This document shows, piece by piece, positions 1 to 8,167 of a DNA stretch of 64,000 nt. Under the pieces are notes generated by a model, which saw only the letters and a program-made list of their open reading frames with translations, was not told where the DNA came from and made no database searches. The DNA is from Sedimentitalea nanhaiensis DSM 24252 (lineage in GTDB: Bacteria; Pseudomonadota; Alphaproteobacteria; Rhodobacterales; Rhodobacteraceae). Where the stretch lies: positions 3,652,834 to 3,716,833 of the forward strand of contig NZ_KI421509.1 in the NCBI RefSeq assembly GCF_000473225.1, in the 5' to 3' direction. Position numbers and translations under genes: made by a program. Position 1 is the stretch's first letter, and the number at the start of each line of letters is the position of its first letter.

Positions 1-2351
1 AGTTGCGGCTTGGCGCGGCCGGAGAGGTCGGGCAGGTCGCGATCCATGATATTGCCCGCGTCGCCCGCGACGAGGCGGAACAGCCCAGTCAGATCATCCG
101 GCAGAACGGCACCGCGGCCTTCACCCTCGGGGTGTCGGCGCTGACAAACCGAAACGTGGTCGAGGTTGGCGCGGCGGCTGCCGCTCGGCTTGAGAAGTTG
201 AAGGCTGAGTTGCCCGAAGGTGTCGAGATCACGCCGATCTACGAACAGCACGTCGTCGTTGATCAGGCCGTCTCCAGCTTTCTTCTGAGCCTTGCGATGT
301 CGGTTGCCATCGTTGTCGGGGCGCTTATACTGACAATGGGCTGGCGCGCGGGTCTCGTGGTGGGCGCGACCCTCGGGCTTACGGTTTTCGTGACACTGTT
401 CTTCATGTCGGTGTTCGGGATCGCAATGGAGCGGATCAGCCTTGGCGCCCTGATCATTGCGATGGGGATGCTGGTGGACAACGCCATCGTGATCACCGAA
501 GGGATGGTAATCGGCATGGCGCGCGGAAAGAGTGCGGAAAAAGCCGCCGCCGAGACCGAAAGTTCCACGTCCATTCCGCTGCTTGGGGCCACCGTGATCG
601 GGATCATGGCATTTTCCGGGATCGGCCTGTCGCCGGATGCCACGGGCGAGTTCCTGTTCTCGCTTTTCGCGGTGATCACCATCTCGCTGCTGATGAGCTG
701 GATTCTGGCCGTCACGGTCACGCCCTATCTCGGCAAGCTGCTGCTCAAGGCCCCAAAAAACACCTCGGACGATCCCTACAAGGGCGCGTTCTACGGGATC
801 TATCGCGGGATGCTCTGGCTCGTGCTGCGCGCCCGTGTGCTGGTTGTGCTTATAATCGTGGGAATCACAGTTGTGTCGGTGATGGCCTTCGGGCAGGTCA
901 AGCAGGCCTTTTTCCCGGCGTCAAATACCCCGCTCTTCTATGTCGAATTCCAGATGCCGCAAGGCACTGACATCAACGTCACCGACCGTGAAATGCGGCG
1001 ACTTGAACAGATGTTCCTGGCCGAGGAGGGCGTGACGGATGTGACGACCCTGGTGGGACGTGGCGCAAGCCGCTTCATGCTGACCTACAGCCCGGAGCAG
1101 GCGGATGCCAGCTATGGCCAGCTGATCGTCCGGGTGGCCGACGCCGAGGCGATCCCGGCCATGGCCAATCGGTTGAACCGCGATCTGCCCGCCGCATTTC
1201 CCAACGCGCTTGTCCGGGTCGAAGAACTCGTTTTCGGCCCGCCCTCCGGTGCCGATGTGGCGGTCCGCTTCTCCGGTGCCGATCCGGTCATTCTGCGCCA
1301 ACTCGCCGATGATGCAACCCGGATATACGCGGCCGCAGGCACAATCACCAATTCACGCACCAATTGGCGGCAGCGCGAGATCCTGATCGAGCCGATCGTT
1401 GACGAGTCGCGGATGCGGCTGGCCGGGACCTCGCGCAGCGCGATCTCCGATACCGTCCGCTACGGAACCTCGGGCTTGCGAGTCGGTGAATTGCGCGAAG
1501 GCGACGAGGTCATCCCGATCCACCTGCGGCTGCCTGCGAACGAACGCGACGGAATCGACCGCGTTCGTGACCTGTCGGCCTGGTCCGATGGAGCTGGCGC
1601 CTACGTTCCCATGGCCAACCTTGTGGAACGGTTCGAGCCGCGCCTCGTGGAGGCGCTCATTCACCGGCGCAACCGTGAACGCACCATCACCGCCCTTGGC
1701 GGCGCACGGGGGGATCTCACGGCGGATGAGGCCTTCAAAAGCGTGCGCACCGAGATCGAGGCCCTCCCGCCTCCCGAGGGCTACAGCATGGAATGGGGCG
1801 GGCAGTATGAAAGCTCCACCGACGCCCAGACCAGCCTTGGCAAGCAGCTTCCCCTCAGCTTTCTTGTCATGCTGACGATCTCGATCCTGATGTTCAACAA
1901 GGTTCGCCAGCCGCTCATCCTGTGGCTTGTCGTGCCGATGTCAGTGACAGGCATGGTGCTCGGGCTGCTCTTCACAGGCCTGCCTTTCACTTTCACGGCC
2001 CTGCTCGGCTTTTTGTCGCTTTCGGGGATGCTGATGAAGAACGCGATCGTTCTGGTCGAAGAGATCGACGTGCAGCGCGCGGACGGTGTGCCGGATTACA
2101 AGGCGGTAATCGACGGCTCTGTCAGCCGTCTGCGCCCTGTCGTGCTGGCCGCCGGCACAACGATCTTCGGCATGATCCCGCTCCTGCCGGACGCCTTCTT
2201 TGCGTCGATGGCGGTCACGATCATGGGTGGCCTCGCCTTTGCCTCGGTACTGACCCTTGTCGCCGTGCCGGTGCTGTACGCACTCCTTTTCCGTATCCGT
2301 CCACCAAAAGACGAAAGCGCCGACTCGAAAACCGGGACAGCCTCTGGCTGA
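1..2351 (+). CDS. RND efflux transporter permease subunit, 5' end outside window
   Basis: Inner-membrane proton-driven pump subunit of the AcrB/MexB-like RND family, which works with a periplasmic adaptor and an outer-membrane channel to expel toxic compounds. The reading frame is open from the first bases, and the 782 visible residues compare with about 1020-1040 for the family, so the N-terminal quarter lies upstream. The visible part has TM blocks with the RND signature around GMLVDNAIVITEG (about residue 155), a large periplasmic loop, and a second TM block with GMLMKNAIVLVEE near residue 680. Substrate cannot be told from sequence. It ends 237 bp before the terminator-proximal fragment on the other strand. 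Any adaptor gene would be upstream, outside the window. Confidence 0.93.
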   Translation, partial: LRLGAAGEVGQVAIHDIARVARDEAEQPSQIIRQNGTAAFTLGVSALTNRNVVEVGAAAAARLEKLKAELPEGVEITPIYEQHVVVDQAVSSFLLSLAMSVAIVVGALILTMGWRAGLVVGATLGLTVFVTLFFMSVFGIAMERISLGALIIAMGMLVDNAIVITEGMVIGMARGKSAEKAAAETESSTSIPLLGATVIGIMAFSGIGLSPDATGEFLFSLFAVITISLLMSWILAVTVTPYLGKLLLKAPKNTSDDPYKGAFYGIYRGMLWLVLRARVLVVLIIVGITVVSVMAFGQVKQAFFPASNTPLFYVEFQMPQGTDINVTDREMRRLEQMFLAEEGVTDVTTLVGRGASRFMLTYSPEQADASYGQLIVRVADAEAIPAMANRLNRDLPAAFPNALVRVEELVFGPPSGADVAVRFSGADPVILRQLADDATRIYAAAGTITNSRTNWRQREILIEPIVDESRMRLAGTSRSAISDTVRYGTSGLRVGELREGDEVIPIHLRLPANERDGIDRVRDLSAWSDGAGAYVPMANLVERFEPRLVEALIHRRNRERTITALGGARGDLTADEAFKSVRTEIEALPPPEGYSMEWGGQYESSTDAQTSLGKQLPLSFLVMLTISILMFNKVRQPLILWLVVPMSVTGMVLGLLFTGLPFTFTALLGFLSLSGMLMKNAIVLVEEIDVQRADGVPDYKAVIDGSVSRLRPVVLAAGTTIFGMIPLLPDAFFASMAVTIMGGLAFASVLTLVAVPVLYALLFRIRPPKDESADSKTGTASG

Positions 2352-2544
2352 AGTGATTCACGCTTCAAGTGGGTAGAACCGCCCCTTGAACAAAATGCGC
2401 TTGTAGCTTAACGCCAGCTTCTAAATCGTGGCGAAGGCGGGCGATCTTTTCCTTAGACCATCAACATTTCGTGCTTGTTCGAAGGTCAGCTGCGCCCGGA
2501 AAAGAGAATGTCGCCGCAAAGCGGTCCGTTCGCAGTATACGCAA

Positions 2545-2570
2545 AAGGCCCACCAGGGATGGCGGGCCTT
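2545..2570 (-). terminator. rho-independent terminator
   Basis: A 10-bp stem (AAGGCCCACC paired with GGCGGGCCTT, one mismatch) with a 6-nt loop, followed on the minus strand by a TTTT run. It lies 18 bp past the stop codon of the truncated minus-strand gene ending at 2589 and also faces the end of the RND gene, so it could act in both directions. Confidence 0.7.
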
Positions 2571-2588
2571 CCGGTTGATCTCGGTGTA

Positions 2589-2769
2589 TCAGTTGGCGCA
2601 GGCGCGGATGGCTTCGATGTCCGGCCCATTAGGCGACCGACCCAGATTGAAGGGGGCGGACGCATCGCGCCATTTGGCGTAATCGGCCAGATATTCGAGC
2701 TGGCTGAGATAGACCTTGGCCGAGGCGGGGTTTTCGCAGGCGGTCTCGATGATCACCTCATTGGCGAGT
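2589..2769 (-). pseudogene. C-terminal fragment of an unrecognised gene, cut by the ISL3 element
   Basis: On the minus strand a frame enters from the insertion element and reads about 60 residues with normal protein composition (includes YLSQLEYLADYAKWRDAS and the C-terminus EAIRACAN) to a TGA at 2589-2591, followed by a rho-independent terminator. No start codon is present on this side of the element, so the N-terminus has been lost. The C-terminal Cys and codon use match the neighbouring genes. I do not recognise the family. The other flank of the element codes for something different on the opposite strand, so the missing part is not across the element. Confidence 0.55.
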
Positions 2770-4497
2770 TGTCGCGTAGCCCTTAATTGGGCTCTGCCTC
2801 AATCTGTGTGGCGGAACGGTAGCATTCTCGCCCGCAACAATTCTGGACCGGCTCGACCGTACATGGCGCGTTTGAGCGTCTTCAGGCGATTGATCTGACC
2901 TTCTGCTTGGCCGTTGCTCCATGGCATCTCGATGGCGTTTTTGACTGCATCGAAGTCCCGGTTCAATGTGCGGGCAAAGCGCACGATGGGCGCCAGATCG
3001 GTTTCGATCGCGTTGTCGATCCATGCTGGGAGCGGGTCTGCTTGGCGGCTGCGCAGGATACCGTTGAACCGCATGGCGAGACTTCGCATCGTTGCGAAGG
3101 CGGGAGAACCGGCCTTGAGCGCGTCGACTTTCCGCGCTTGATCCGGGGTGAGCTTTCCGCGGGGTTTGATGCACAGCGCGGCTGCGATGACCGGGGAAAT
3201 CGCGTGCCCCGTTTCCGGGTCCCGGACTGGCTTAAGGATTTCGTGCTCTACCTTGGAGTCGCTCCCTTGCTGTTCTGCTTTTCGCCAGCCCGCCAACAGA
3301 CGCTGCAAATGCGACTGACTCCCCTCGTAACCGCGCTCTCGGATCAGACGGAACAGGGCGCTGCCAGTTCGAATGCCCTCCTTCCAGCTTTGGCTCAGGA
3401 ACTCTTCAAAGTACCACGGCGATGTCGGCTTCAAAGCGGCCCGCCTGCGGTCCGGTGGTGTCTCGAACTGCAGCCATTTCGCGATGCTGCGACGCGGGAA
3501 CCCTGTTCGCCGCCCGATCTCGCTGCATGAAAGCCCCTGATTTCGGAGCGCATGAATGGTGGCGAAAATCTCTTCCCGAGACGTCCTATGCGCCAGGCGT
3601 GACTTCAGAAGGCTGCCGGCTGCGGTGATGTTGTCGGCGTCGGACAGCAGCGCCCTGCCGGTCGCACGGCCGTGAAGGTTCATTTGCTCCTCGATGGCCT
3701 GCCGCAGGTTTTGTACGATATGGAACCGGTCAGCGACCTGCTTCGCCTGCGGTGCCCCTTGCCGTGCTGCCTGGGCGTAGAGACCGCAGCGATCTCTGCT
3801 GATCACTTCCACCTCGGGGTGTCGCTTCAGCCAGTTGGTGCAGCTGACGACATCTCGATCCTCAAGAATGTCGATCACCACGCGACGCTCCAGATCCACA
3901 ATGATCGTGCCGTAGGTTTGCGATTTCCGCCAACTCCAGTCGTCGATCCCGATGACTGTCGGCGACTCGCCACTGTCTTGGGCACGGTTCTTCAGCTGCC
4001 TAAGCACCGTGTCATCGCTGACTCCAAGGCCCAAACGATGCAACAACCGCTCGGCTGGCCGTCCGCCGGTCGCATGCCCAAGATGGGTGACAATCTCCCC
4101 GACACGCGAAGTACGACGTGCAAATGGACGCGCAATCGAGGCGATTTGGTCTGAGAATGTCCGGCGTGGGCAAGCGGGTGCCTGACATCGCCAACGGCAA
4201 ATTGCGAGATCAACCGTTACCTCGTCTCCATGCGCGGGATAATCCTGCAGCCGCCGACGCCGCCAGCCGTGACGTCGGCGTGAATGCAATCCACAGTCTG
4301 GGCAAATGCCGTTGGGAGCCAAGACGCCAGATACAATCCACCCGCCTCTTTCACTTCGCTCAACGCTTTGAACGGCAACATCGCTCCCGGGCGACCAGTG
4401 CTTCTTCGAACTCACAACTATACCTCCTGAATTTTCCAGTTTCAGGATAGTTGCGCCACACAAAGTGAGGCAGAACCGATTAAAGGGCAACGCGACA
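2770..4497 (-). mobile_element. ISL3-family insertion sequence
   Basis: One transposase gene is enclosed by imperfect inverted repeats of roughly 45 bp. The left core GGCTCTGCCTCAATCTGTG (2790 onward) matches the reverse complement of the right end (4453-4477), and similarity continues outward through GCCCTT to TGTCGCG (2770) and CGCGACA (4497). The element is about 1.7 kb. I find no direct target duplication at any plausible boundary, and each flank carries a gene fragment missing its 5' part. That fits a deletion or recombination after insertion. Boundaries are good to about 10-20 bp. Confidence 0.8.
2799..4415 (-). CDS. ISL3-family transposase
   Basis: DDE transposase that cuts and joins the element ends. 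It has an N-terminal zinc-binding region with CPDC and later CRWRCQAPACP (about residues 35-80), then the catalytic core, and ends in the ISL3-typical RAGPELLRARML segment that runs into the left inverted repeat. I place the start at the GTG at 4415, because AGGAGG lies 7 nt upstream (4424-4429). A longer reading to 4490 would begin inside the inverted repeat. Length 538 aa is normal for the family and no frameshift is seen, so the element may still be active. Confidence 0.9.
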   Translation of the reverse strand: MSSKKHWSPGSDVAVQSVERSERGGWIVSGVLAPNGICPDCGLHSRRRHGWRRRRLQDYPAHGDEVTVDLAICRWRCQAPACPRRTFSDQIASIARPFARRTSRVGEIVTHLGHATGGRPAERLLHRLGLGVSDDTVLRQLKNRAQDSGESPTVIGIDDWSWRKSQTYGTIIVDLERRVVIDILEDRDVVSCTNWLKRHPEVEVISRDRCGLYAQAARQGAPQAKQVADRFHIVQNLRQAIEEQMNLHGRATGRALLSDADNITAAGSLLKSRLAHRTSREEIFATIHALRNQGLSCSEIGRRTGFPRRSIAKWLQFETPPDRRRAALKPTSPWYFEEFLSQSWKEGIRTGSALFRLIRERGYEGSQSHLQRLLAGWRKAEQQGSDSKVEHEILKPVRDPETGHAISPVIAAALCIKPRGKLTPDQARKVDALKAGSPAFATMRSLAMRFNGILRSRQADPLPAWIDNAIETDLAPIVRFARTLNRDFDAVKNAIEMPWSNGQAEGQINRLKTLKRAMYGRAGPELLRARMLPFRHTD

Positions 4498-4498
4498 C

Positions 4499-4978
4499 CT
4501 GCTGCCGCTCACAGCGGCTTTCCTGCTGGAGCGTTGGGCAGAGGCGCGCCCGGAGCGGGCCGCGATAGTAAATCGCCTCGCCTGGCTGCCGGTTCCGCTT
4601 CTGGCTGTCGTGGTGTTCCTGATCGCGGCCTCGCAAGTCGACGAGGTACGGGATGCGCTGCCGGTTCTGGCGCAGGTGGCGGGCGTTTACGTCGCCTACC
4701 TCGTCGCCGCAGCACTTCTGGGTGCGGCGACCGGGCGGGCGGCCAGATTGCCCACTAGCGGGCGACGAACGGTCATCTTCTCGCTCGGAACCCGCAACTC
4801 CTTCGTCGTACTTCCGCTGGTGCTGGCGCTCGGACCGGAGTGGAACGTGGCGGCCGTGGTCATCGTTTTCCAGTCGCTCTTCGAGCTCTTCGGCATGGTC
4901 GCCTATCTGTGGATCGTGCCGCGCTATCTGGTCCCCGAAAATGCGGCGAACACGCAGGACTCCGCGGGGAACGAATGA
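4499..4978 (+). pseudogene. arsenite/bile acid:sodium symporter-family (Acr3-like) transporter, C-terminal fragment
   Basis: From the right edge of the ISL3 element a frame runs 159 residues without a start codon. A TAA at 4481 closes it on the element side, so only the C-terminal half of a gene remains. It contains several hydrophobic segments and the motif FSLGTRNSFVVLPL, characteristic of Acr3/ArsB-like members of the bile acid:sodium symporter superfamily that export arsenite. The gene probably belonged to a lost arsenic cluster and should not make a working transporter. Internal ATG codons could give a 122-residue product at 4610, but nothing suggests this is functional. Confidence 0.75.
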
Positions 4979-5047
4979 TCGCAAACAACGGCGCTGGCAC
5001 CATTGTACGCTTGGCTGACATGCGTGGGCGTCCTCAACTATGGCCCT

Positions 5048-5470
5048 TCAGGTCACCTCCGTCAGCGCGTCGATCACAGGGCATTCAGGGACATCGTCAC
5101 CGGTGCATTGCGCTACGGTGGAAGACAGCACGCGTTCGATGCGTTTGAGATCGTCGATCTTGGCGCGGATCGAGGCGAGATGCGAATTTGCCAGACCCTG
5201 CACCTCGCCGCAGGTCTGGGCCCCGCCATCGACCAAGGCGAGCAGATCGCGGACTTCGTCGAGCGTGAACCCAAGCTCGCGCGCGCGCATGATGAAGCGC
5301 AAGCGCGCGACATGCCGATCATCGTAGACGCGATAGTTTTTGCTGGAGCGCGGCGGCTCGGGCATGACGCCGATGTTCTCGTAGTAGCGAATGGTCTCGA
5401 GATTGCAGCCGGTCAGCCTGGCCAGATCTCCGCGCCTGAGGACCTTCACCGATCTGTGATGATTTATCAC
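5048..5470 (-). CDS. merR: Hg(II)-responsive transcriptional regulator MerR
   Basis: Cytoplasmic dimeric regulator that twists the mer promoter when mercury binds. It has a winged helix-turn-helix N-terminus (TIRYYENIGVMPEP near residue 26), a long dimerisation helix, and three cysteines at 87, 122 and 130. Their spacing (35 and 8) matches the Hg-binding Cys82/117/126 triad of Tn501 MerR. At 140 aa it is family length. It is transcribed away from merT, with the shared operator between 5482 and 5512, so it probably also controls its own synthesis. Confidence 0.93.
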   Translation of the reverse strand: MINHHRSVKVLRRGDLARLTGCNLETIRYYENIGVMPEPPRSSKNYRVYDDRHVARLRFIMRARELGFTLDEVRDLLALVDGGAQTCGEVQGLANSHLASIRAKIDDLKRIERVLSSTVAQCTGDDVPECPVIDALTEVT

Positions 5471-5481
5471 GTTTAACCCTC

Positions 5482-5512
5482 TTGAGCCTGTACCTGCTAC
5501 AGACCCTAGATC
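5482..5512 (+). promoter_or_regulatory. mer promoter/operator with MerR-type 19-bp spacer
   Basis: -35 TTGAGC (5482-5487) and -10 TAGATC (5507-5512) are separated by 19 bp holding the dyad CTGTA-N5-TACAG (5488-5502). A 19-bp spacer with a central dyad is the hallmark of promoters that MerR-family activators realign. It faces merT and overlaps the region upstream of merR. Confidence 0.85.
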
Positions 5513-5533
5513 GAGATCATCACTGAGGCAAGG

Positions 5534-5953
5534 ATGATTCGAACCATGACTGAAACCACATCCGCCGGCCGGCAGACGGCAATGGACGAAACAGGGGCTG
5601 CCGACAAAAAGGAATGGGCGACAACCTGGCTCGGCGCGCTTGGCGCGCTGGCCATGACCTCATGCTGCATCCTGCCGCTGGTGCTGGTCAGCTTCGGCGT
5701 TACCGGCGTTTTCATTGCGCAGCTGGGCGTTCTCTACCAGTACAAATGGATCACCTTCGCGCTGAGTGCCGCCTTCATCGGCTATGGATTTTACAAGGCC
5801 TACCGTCCGATCCCGGCCAAAGTCTGCGCGGATGGCACCTGCGCGCGTCCCATGAACCGGAAACTCATGCGATCCATTCTTTGGATTGCCACCACCATCG
5901 TCACCGTCACGATGATCTTTCCCTATCTCACCCCATACCTTCTGTCCTACTGA
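5534..5953 (+). CDS. merT: mercuric ion transport protein MerT
   Basis: Inner-membrane importer that takes Hg(II) from MerP and hands it to cytoplasmic MerA. It has three predicted membrane spans, a vicinal Cys pair in the first (MTSCCILPL, about residue 43) and a second cytoplasmic pair in CADGTC (about residues 98-103), as in characterised MerT. At 139 aa it is longer than the usual 116 because of a polar N-terminal extension. GAGG five bases upstream supports 5534, but an ATG at 5546 is also possible. It is the first gene after the mer promoter and merP follows after 12 bp. Confidence 0.92.
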   Translation: MIRTMTETTSAGRQTAMDETGAADKKEWATTWLGALGALAMTSCCILPLVLVSFGVTGVFIAQLGVLYQYKWITFALSAAFIGYGFYKAYRPIPAKVCADGTCARPMNRKLMRSILWIATTIVTVTMIFPYLTPYLLSY

Positions 5954-5965
5954 AAGGCCGAACCC

Positions 5966-6271
5966 ATGAAGTCACTCCATCTTGCCCTTGCGGTCGTTGG
6001 CACCCTCGCGGCTTTCCCCGCCAGCGCCGCCGAACAGCGCATCAATATCGGGGTCGGCGAACTGACATGCCCGACCTGCTCCTACACGGTGGCGGCGGCC
6101 ATGCGGGGCGTTCCCTCGGTCGAGATCATCGACTTCACGGAAGGAGAGGAATTCGGCACCGGCACCTACATCGTCGCCTTTGATGACGAGGCCGCCGATC
6201 AGGGCATGATCGTCGAAGCAATCCGCGCCACCGGCTATCCGGCGGACATCGTCGAGTCCGGCGATTCCTGA
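5966..6271 (+). CDS. merP: periplasmic mercury-binding protein MerP
   Basis: Small periplasmic scavenger that binds Hg(II) and passes it to MerT. A Sec signal peptide (about residues 1-21, cleaved after ASA) precedes an HMA-like fold with the metal site LTCPTC, which replaces the commoner GMTCAAC. At 101 aa it is slightly longer than classical MerP. AAAGG precedes the ATG. It lies between merT and merF in the same operon. Confidence 0.92.
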   Translation: MKSLHLALAVVGTLAAFPASAAEQRINIGVGELTCPTCSYTVAAAMRGVPSVEIIDFTEGEEFGTGTYIVAFDDEAADQGMIVEAIRATGYPADIVESGDS

Positions 6272-6308
6272 TCGCATTCACCGACCCGCACCCGGAGCTG
6301 GAGACAGC

Positions 6309-6719
6309 ATGACAGACATGAACAATAACAATGAACCCACGACCCTTTTGCGGCGCGGCCTCATCGGCAGCGTATTTGTGGCGATCTGTTGCTTTACGCC
6401 GGTCTTGGTGCTGATCGTCGCCGGGGTGGGGCTTTCGGCCATTGTCGGATGGCTCGACTACGCGCTTTTCCCGATGCTTTTCACATCACTGAGCGTGGTT
6501 GCGTATGCCCTCTGGCTTGAGGCTGGAAAACTCGGGCGCAATCCAAAAATCCCTCTCATCGTCTTGGCCGTTGTTCTTTCGGCTCTGCTGTTCTGGCTGG
6601 AGTTCCGCTTTGCTCTGCGGATCTCGGTTGCCGCCGCTTTGGCGGTAGCGGGATATGCGCTCTGGCTCCGAAACTCCGGTCGGGTTGCTGCGGAAAACAT
6701 GGAAGGCGGTCAGCAATGA
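6309..6719 (+). CDS. merF: mercury transporter MerF, C-terminally extended
   Basis: Inner-membrane mercury importer. The first membrane span carries the vicinal Cys pair AICCFTPVL (about residues 27-29) typical of MerF. Classical MerF is about 81 aa with two spans; this protein is 136 aa and has two further hydrophobic segments (about residues 78-95 and 98-116). The second cysteine pair expected near the C-terminal side of classical MerF is not seen. A GGAG precedes the ATG. It sits in the mer operon between merP and the flavoprotein gene. Confidence 0.85.
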   Translation: MTDMNNNNEPTTLLRRGLIGSVFVAICCFTPVLVLIVAGVGLSAIVGWLDYALFPMLFTSLSVVAYALWLEAGKLGRNPKIPLIVLAVVLSALLFWLEFRFALRISVAAALAVAGYALWLRNSGRVAAENMEGGQQ

Positions 6720-6758
6720 ACCAAGTCAAGAATTACTGACACAAAGAAATGAACAGGT

Positions 6759-8108
6759 ATGACCAAGACGTATGACCTCATCGTGATCGGCGGCGGCACC
6801 GCTGGTATTGGCGTCGCCCGGATGGCCGCAGACGCAGGCTGGAGCGTCGCCAGCATCGACAGCGAACCCCATGGCGGCACCTGCGCCCTGCGCGGCTGCG
6901 ACCCCAAGAAAATGCTGGTCGCGGTCACCGAGGGTGTCGAATGGGCCGAAAACATGGAAGGCAAGGGGCTGGAGGCGCAACCTTCGGTCACCTGGCCCGA
7001 CATGATCGCCTTCAAGCGCAGCTTCACCGACGATATGCCGCCGCGCATCGAAGGCGGAATGGAGAAGGCGGGGATTGACGTCCTGCACGGAGAGGTACGG
7101 TTCACCGGCTCCGATACGATCGAGTTGAACGGCAAAACCCTGACGGCGAAGCATTTCCACATCGCCACCGGCGCGCGGCCGATGACGCTGAACATTCCCG
7201 GCGAAGAGCATCTGACCACCAGCACCGAGTTTCTTGAACTCCCCGACCGGCCTGACCGCATCGCCTTTGTCGGCGGTGGCTTCATCGCGATGGAATTCGC
7301 ACATATCGTCAGGCGCGCCGGGTCCAGCGAAGTGACCGTGCTGGAGATGGCGGATCGCCCCCTTGGCAACTTCGACCCCGACCTGGTCGAAATGCTGGTC
7401 GAAGGCACCGAGGAACTTGGCATCGACCTGCGCACCAAGGCGAAGGTCACGAAGATCGAGAAACAGGGCGATGAATTCACCGTCACAGTGGAACGCGCCG
7501 ACGGCACCGAAATCGTGACCTGCGACCTGGTGGTGCATGGCACAGGCCGGGTGCCGAATATCGACGGGCTGAACCTCGAAGCCGCAGGCGTCGAATACTC
7601 GCGCCGCGGCATCAATGTGAGTGACGCGATGCGCACCACCAATCCGGCGATCTTCGCCGCGGGCGACTGCGCTGACAGTGGGCCCAAGCTGACCCCGGTG
7701 TCCGCCTTCGAAGGGCGTGTGGCAGGCAAGAACCTGCTGGCTGGAGAGGACGAGCGTACCGTGGATTATCCGCCGATCCCGTCGGTAGTCTTCACCCTGC
7801 CGATGGTGGCCACCGTGGGCTTGTCGGAAGCGGTGGCCAGGGAACAAGGGCTGAAGTTCGACACCCATTTCGAAAAGACCGGGGACTGGTATTCGTCGCT
7901 GCGCGTCGGCGCGAAACATACCGGATTCAAGGTTCTTGTCGAACATGGCAGCGGGCAGATCCTCGGCGCGCATCTGATCGGACCGGGCTCCGAGGAACAG
8001 ATCAATCTCTTCGCCATGGCCATGGGTGCCGGGCAGACCGCCAACCAGATCAAGGCGATGATCTTCGCCTATCCGAGCTATGCCTCCGACATCGGGTCGA
8101 TGGTGTAA
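6759..8108 (+). CDS. class I pyridine nucleotide-disulfide oxidoreductase (glutathione reductase/E3-like)
   Basis: Cytoplasmic FAD/NAD(P)H flavoprotein. It has an N-terminal FAD-binding GGGTAG (about residue 11), the redox disulfide CALRGC (about residues 43-48), a central NAD(P)-binding GGGFIAMEFA, a second FAD motif FAAGDCADSG, and a C-terminal dimerisation domain. The HPT motif with catalytic His usual in glutathione and lipoamide reductases is replaced by YPSYASD, so the active-site base is missing and a Tyr is in its place, as in MerA. Position between merF and merA suggests a role in mercury or thiol handling. Substrate is unknown. Length 449 aa is normal. Confidence 0.88.
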   Translation: MTKTYDLIVIGGGTAGIGVARMAADAGWSVASIDSEPHGGTCALRGCDPKKMLVAVTEGVEWAENMEGKGLEAQPSVTWPDMIAFKRSFTDDMPPRIEGGMEKAGIDVLHGEVRFTGSDTIELNGKTLTAKHFHIATGARPMTLNIPGEEHLTTSTEFLELPDRPDRIAFVGGGFIAMEFAHIVRRAGSSEVTVLEMADRPLGNFDPDLVEMLVEGTEELGIDLRTKAKVTKIEKQGDEFTVTVERADGTEIVTCDLVVHGTGRVPNIDGLNLEAAGVEYSRRGINVSDAMRTTNPAIFAAGDCADSGPKLTPVSAFEGRVAGKNLLAGEDERTVDYPPIPSVVFTLPMVATVGLSEAVAREQGLKFDTHFEKTGDWYSSLRVGAKHTGFKVLVEHGSGQILGAHLIGPGSEEQINLFAMAMGAGQTANQIKAMIFAYPSYASDIGSMV

Positions 8109-8118
8109 TTTCAGAATT

Positions 8119-8157
8119 TTGGCCGGGCGACCGTCGCGATGTCCGGTCGCAGGCCAA
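8119..8157. other. stem-loop in the mer operon
   Basis: Paired arms TTGGCC/GGCCAA (8119-8124, 8152-8157) and GCGACCG/CGGTCGC (8127-8133, 8144-8150) form one long hairpin between the flavoprotein gene and merA, with no T-run after it. It may stabilise or process the mRNA; it is not a convincing terminator. Confidence 0.55.
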
Positions 8158-8167
8158 GGAAGAAGAC

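Noticed and set aside
6710..7973. Two long minus-strand frames across the flavoprotein gene
   Set aside because: Mirror images of a well-supported gene, with Ser/Arg/Pro-rich composition.
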